The notes under the pieces are model-generated. The model saw only the letters and a list, made by a program, of their open reading frames with translations. It ran no database searches and was not told the DNA's origin. Of a DNA stretch of 7,715 nt, positions 5,745 to 7,715 are shown piece by piece. Where the stretch lies: positions 1-7,715 of the forward strand of contig JAURKF010000249.1 of assembly GCA_030831885.1 (NCBI GenBank). The letters are read 5' to 3'. How positions within the stretch are numbered: the first letter of the stretch is position 1; each line of letters starts with the position of its first letter. The position numbers were made by a program, and so were the translations under genes. Source of the stretch: Flavobacteriales bacterium (GTDB taxonomy: Bacteria > Bacteroidota > Bacteroidia > Flavobacteriales > UA16).

Positions 5745-7076
5745 TTATCGAGTGCTGTTGCTGTGCCCTCCTTGATAACGCTTTCCATATTTCGCCTTCA
5801 TTTTGTCGGCTCGGGTAACCTTGATAGGTACCTTTTTATTTTTGTCGAGCTTTTCGTGGAAAGCCCCTCCCCCATCGAGCTTTGGTACTTTTACTTTATT
5901 GGGCGAAGGTGCACGCTCGGTTTCTTCCGGTAAAATTTCATCGGAAATTATAACTTCACGGGGCCATGCTGCGCGGGGTACGCGCTCACCTAGAAGCGTT
6001 TCAATATTTTCCAGCGAATCCGCTTCATATGGCGCACACATCGAAATAGCCACACCAGCACGCATCGCTCTGCCTGTGCGACCTATGCGATGAACATAGT
6101 CCTCGGGCATTTCAGGCATCATGAAATTGATAACATGTGTCACGCCTTCCACATCAATGCCACGGGCGAGCAAATCACTGGCAACGAGAATACGTGAGCG
6201 ACCTTCAGCAAAATCCTCTACCGTGCGCAATCGTTTGTTGGTGTTTTTATTGGCATGTATTACTGCTAATTCACCCTTAAAATCATCCTCAAGCATAAAC
6301 TCGAGCTTATCGGCCATGCGCTTGCCACCTGCAAAAACAAGCACGCGCTGCATACTTTCGTCAGTCTGTAACAGGAAGCGCAACAGGTTCAGTTTTGAGT
6401 AAAAGTTTGGCGCATCATACAATCGTTGCTCTATCGTGTCGGCCGTGGTACCGGCAACCGCAGCTTCGATGCGCACCACCCGCTGCATATAGCGCGCAAT
6501 GATTCCTTCCACGTCAGCTGTCATGGTTGCGGAGAACATGAGCGTTTGACGCTTCGCCGGCAATAAATCCATTAAATGAAGCAAGTCATTGCGAAAACCC
6601 AGGTTGAGCAACTGATCTACCTCGTCTATTACCAGTTTCTTTACTGCTCGCGGAGGTATCGTTCCGTTCAGTACAAGGTCATTCAAGCGACCCGGAGTTC
6701 CAATTACGACATCCGTTCCTTCTGAAATCGAGGCTGCCTGCGCTTTGATATTGGGACCGCCATACACACCCACCGCGCGCAGTGCTGTGAATTTAGCTAT
6801 AGCTTTGAACTCTTCTTCTACTTGCACTACAAGCTCCTTCGTTGGGACCACCACCAGCAATGCCACCGACTTCTTAGCAGAAAATTGCCATTGGCGAATG
6901 ATGGGCATTAGATAGGCTAGCGTCTTTCCTGTTCCCGTTTGTGCAATGCCCAGCACATCATGGCCCGCCATAATCGGTGCAAATGCCTTGCTCTGAATAA
7001 CAGTTGGCTCGGTAAAACCAAGATCCGCAATAGCATTGCGAAGAGCGTTATTGAGGTTGAGATCAGAGAATGACAT
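5745..7076 (-). CDS. DEAD-box ATP-dependent RNA helicase (DEVD variant)
   Basis: 443 residues from ATG at 7074-7076; MSFSDLNL is the expected N-terminus, and an in-frame TTG 11 codons upstream (7109) would start inside the terminator of the previous gene. It unwinds or remodels RNA using ATP in the cytoplasm. Motifs in order: Q motif GFTEPTVIQ (20-28), motif I AQTGTGKT (45-52), Ia PTKEL (78-82), GG (106-107), Ib TPGR (127-130), motif II DEVD (151-154), III SAT (182-184), V DLLARGID (301-308) and VI HRIGRTGR (329-336). Motif II has Val where most members have Ala, and Ia has Lys in place of Arg. The region before motif V reads HANKNTNKRLR where a Gln is common. Residues 385-443 are a Lys-rich tail likely to bind RNA. 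It resembles RhlE/RhlB-type helicases used in ribosome assembly, cold adaptation or RNA decay; which one is not decidable. Confidence 0.95.
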   Translation of the reverse strand: MSFSDLNLNNALRNAIADLGFTEPTVIQSKAFAPIMAGHDVLGIAQTGTGKTLAYLMPIIRQWQFSAKKSVALLVVVPTKELVVQVEEEFKAIAKFTALRAVGVYGGPNIKAQAASISEGTDVVIGTPGRLNDLVLNGTIPPRAVKKLVIDEVDQLLNLGFRNDLLHLMDLLPAKRQTLMFSATMTADVEGIIARYMQRVVRIEAAVAGTTADTIEQRLYDAPNFYSKLNLLRFLLQTDESMQRVLVFAGGKRMADKLEFMLEDDFKGELAVIHANKNTNKRLRTVEDFAEGRSRILVASDLLARGIDVEGVTHVINFMMPEMPEDYVHRIGRTGRAMRAGVAISMCAPYEADSLENIETLLGERVPRAAWPREVIISDEILPEETERAPSPNKVKVPKLDGGGAFHEKLDKNKKVPIKVTRADKMKAKYGKRYQGGHSNSTR

Positions 7077-7083
7077 GCGTCGG

Positions 7084-7110
7084 CAAAGGTAACCCAACAC
7101 CCCCAACAAA
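7084..7110 (-). promoter_or_regulatory. Candidate promoter for the helicase gene
   Basis: On the - strand TACCTTTG (7091-7084) matches TAnnTTTG exactly and ends 7 bases before the start codon. A TTTG at 7110-7107, inside the T-run of the upstream terminator, is 15 bases upstream, shorter than the 19-21 usual for Bacteroidota. The -7 half is convincing, the -33 half is not. Transcription would start almost at the ATG. Confidence 0.42.
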
Positions 7111-7133
7111 AAAGCCCGGCAGATACCGGGCTT
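7108..7133 (-). terminator. Rho-independent terminator of the PKD/T9SS gene
   Basis: On the - strand AAGCCCGG, a 6-base loop and CCGGGCTT form a perfect 8-bp GC-rich stem (7133-7126 with 7119-7112). It is followed by a run of six T (7113-7108, the first two in the stem). It lies 28 bases past the stop codon of the PKD/T9SS gene and ahead of the helicase gene, separating the two transcripts. Confidence 0.88.
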
Positions 7134-7161
7134 CGATGAACTAACCTTCTATTGAATACAC

Positions 7162-7715
7162 TTAATTGACTTTAACTACACGGACAGCGCCGGAAACTTC
7201 TCCACTTACGAGTACAACTTGATACATGCCCTCAGCCCACGATGTTGTATCGAGCAAATGAGCAACATGTGGTGCAATTCGAATTCTATCCAACAAATTA
7301 CGTCCTGACTGATCAAGAACAATCAATTGCCCTTCAACTGCAGATTCAATTCGAATCATGTTTACAGCTGGATTTGGGTAAACTGAAATTGGAATGATAT
7401 TGTTAACCTCCTCGATATCAACGGTAGCGTTTACAGGCAATACCACAGTGGAAGCGCAGCCTATTGCTGAAATTGCAGTCAACGTTACGTTGTACGTTCC
7501 GGAAGAAGCATAGGTGTGGGTCGGATCAACATCCGAAGAGGTGTTCGAGTCCCCAAATTCCCATTCATATGATGCAATAGAACCTGCACCTATTGTAGAG
7601 TTATTATCGAAAGTAACAACACCTGTTCCTGCATCGAATGAATACGTAAACGCAGCAACAGGAGATGTCGATACAAACACTTCGCTCGGCACCTCATAGC
7701 TACAACCATTTGCGG
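7162..7715 (-). CDS. Secreted PKD-domain protein with type IX sorting domain, N-terminal part outside window
   Basis: About 183 residues are visible; the frame is open through the right edge, so the real start lies outside and the internal GTG at 7690-7692 is not the start. Visible residues 1-14 (ANGCSYEVPSEVFV) look like the end of a preceding repeat, since the same spacing returns as AIGCASTVVLPVNATV after the next domain. A PKD-like domain follows, with the hallmark SYEWEFGDS and the closing PTHTYASSGTYNVTLT. The last ~75 residues start at ISVYPNPAVNMIRIES and end RVVKVN: a type A T9SS C-terminal sorting domain, normally cleaved by PorU as the protein is exported and anchored or released at the surface. 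The protein is thus probably a large multi-domain extracellular protein, perhaps an adhesin or an enzyme whose catalytic part lies upstream. The stop is TAA, followed by a strong terminator. Confidence 0.88.
   Translation of the reverse strand, partial: ANGCSYEVPSEVFVSTSPVAAFTYSFDAGTGVVTFDNNSTIGAGSIASYEWEFGDSNTSSDVDPTHTYASSGTYNVTLTAISAIGCASTVVLPVNATVDIEEVNNIIPISVYPNPAVNMIRIESAVEGQLIVLDQSGRNLLDRIRIAPHVAHLLDTTSWAEGMYQVVLVSGEVSGAVRVVKVN

Noticed and set aside
5654..5788. Upstream extension of the barrel-protein frame by 45 codons
   Set aside because: It overlaps the 3' end of the helicase gene, would bury the clear signal peptide, and shows no conserved character.

Overview
The window looks like chromosomal DNA of a member of the Bacteroidota. 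Supporting signs are a C-terminal type IX secretion (T9SS) sorting domain behind a PKD domain, a typical C-terminal-aromatic outer-membrane barrel, no Shine-Dalgarno sequences before any start, and matches to the Bacteroidota -7 promoter element TAnnTTTG just before two genes. The genus cannot be resolved from the sequence.

Layout. On the + strand: (i) the tail of a small lipoprotein gene cut by the left edge; (ii) a two-gene unit joined by an ATGA overlap, encoding a membrane-anchored archaemetzincin-type zinc peptidase (M54) and a J-domain protein with three membrane segments; (iii) a bestrophin-family channel; (iv) a sirtuin deacylase of SIRT5-like type without its zinc cysteines; (v) cytidylate kinase (cmk). 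On the - strand, facing cmk: (vi) an outer-membrane beta-barrel protein with an N-terminal Sm-like segment; (vii) a DEAD-box RNA helicase with a DEVD motif II; (viii) a rho-independent terminator; (ix) the C-terminal part of a PKD/T9SS secreted protein that runs off the right edge. There is no gene-free stretch longer than about 110 bases.

The cmk/barrel junction is occupied by a 112-bp array of 16 degenerate heptamers kept in strict 7-bp phase. The unit switches from GTGACTA to its reverse complement halfway, so the array can fold into a long imperfect hairpin. It supplies the last four codons and the stop codon of cmk, and carries stops in all six frames.

How the genes work together. cmk, the helicase and the sirtuin are housekeeping functions (pyrimidine nucleotide supply, RNA remodelling, protein deacylation) and form no obvious pathway. 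The only pair whose arrangement suggests a joint function is the archaemetzincin and the J-domain protein: translationally coupled, both apparently at the inner membrane, and of types linked to protein processing and chaperoning. That pair is the best candidate here for an uncharacterised system. No RNA genes, insertion sequences, CRISPR arrays or phage genes were seen.
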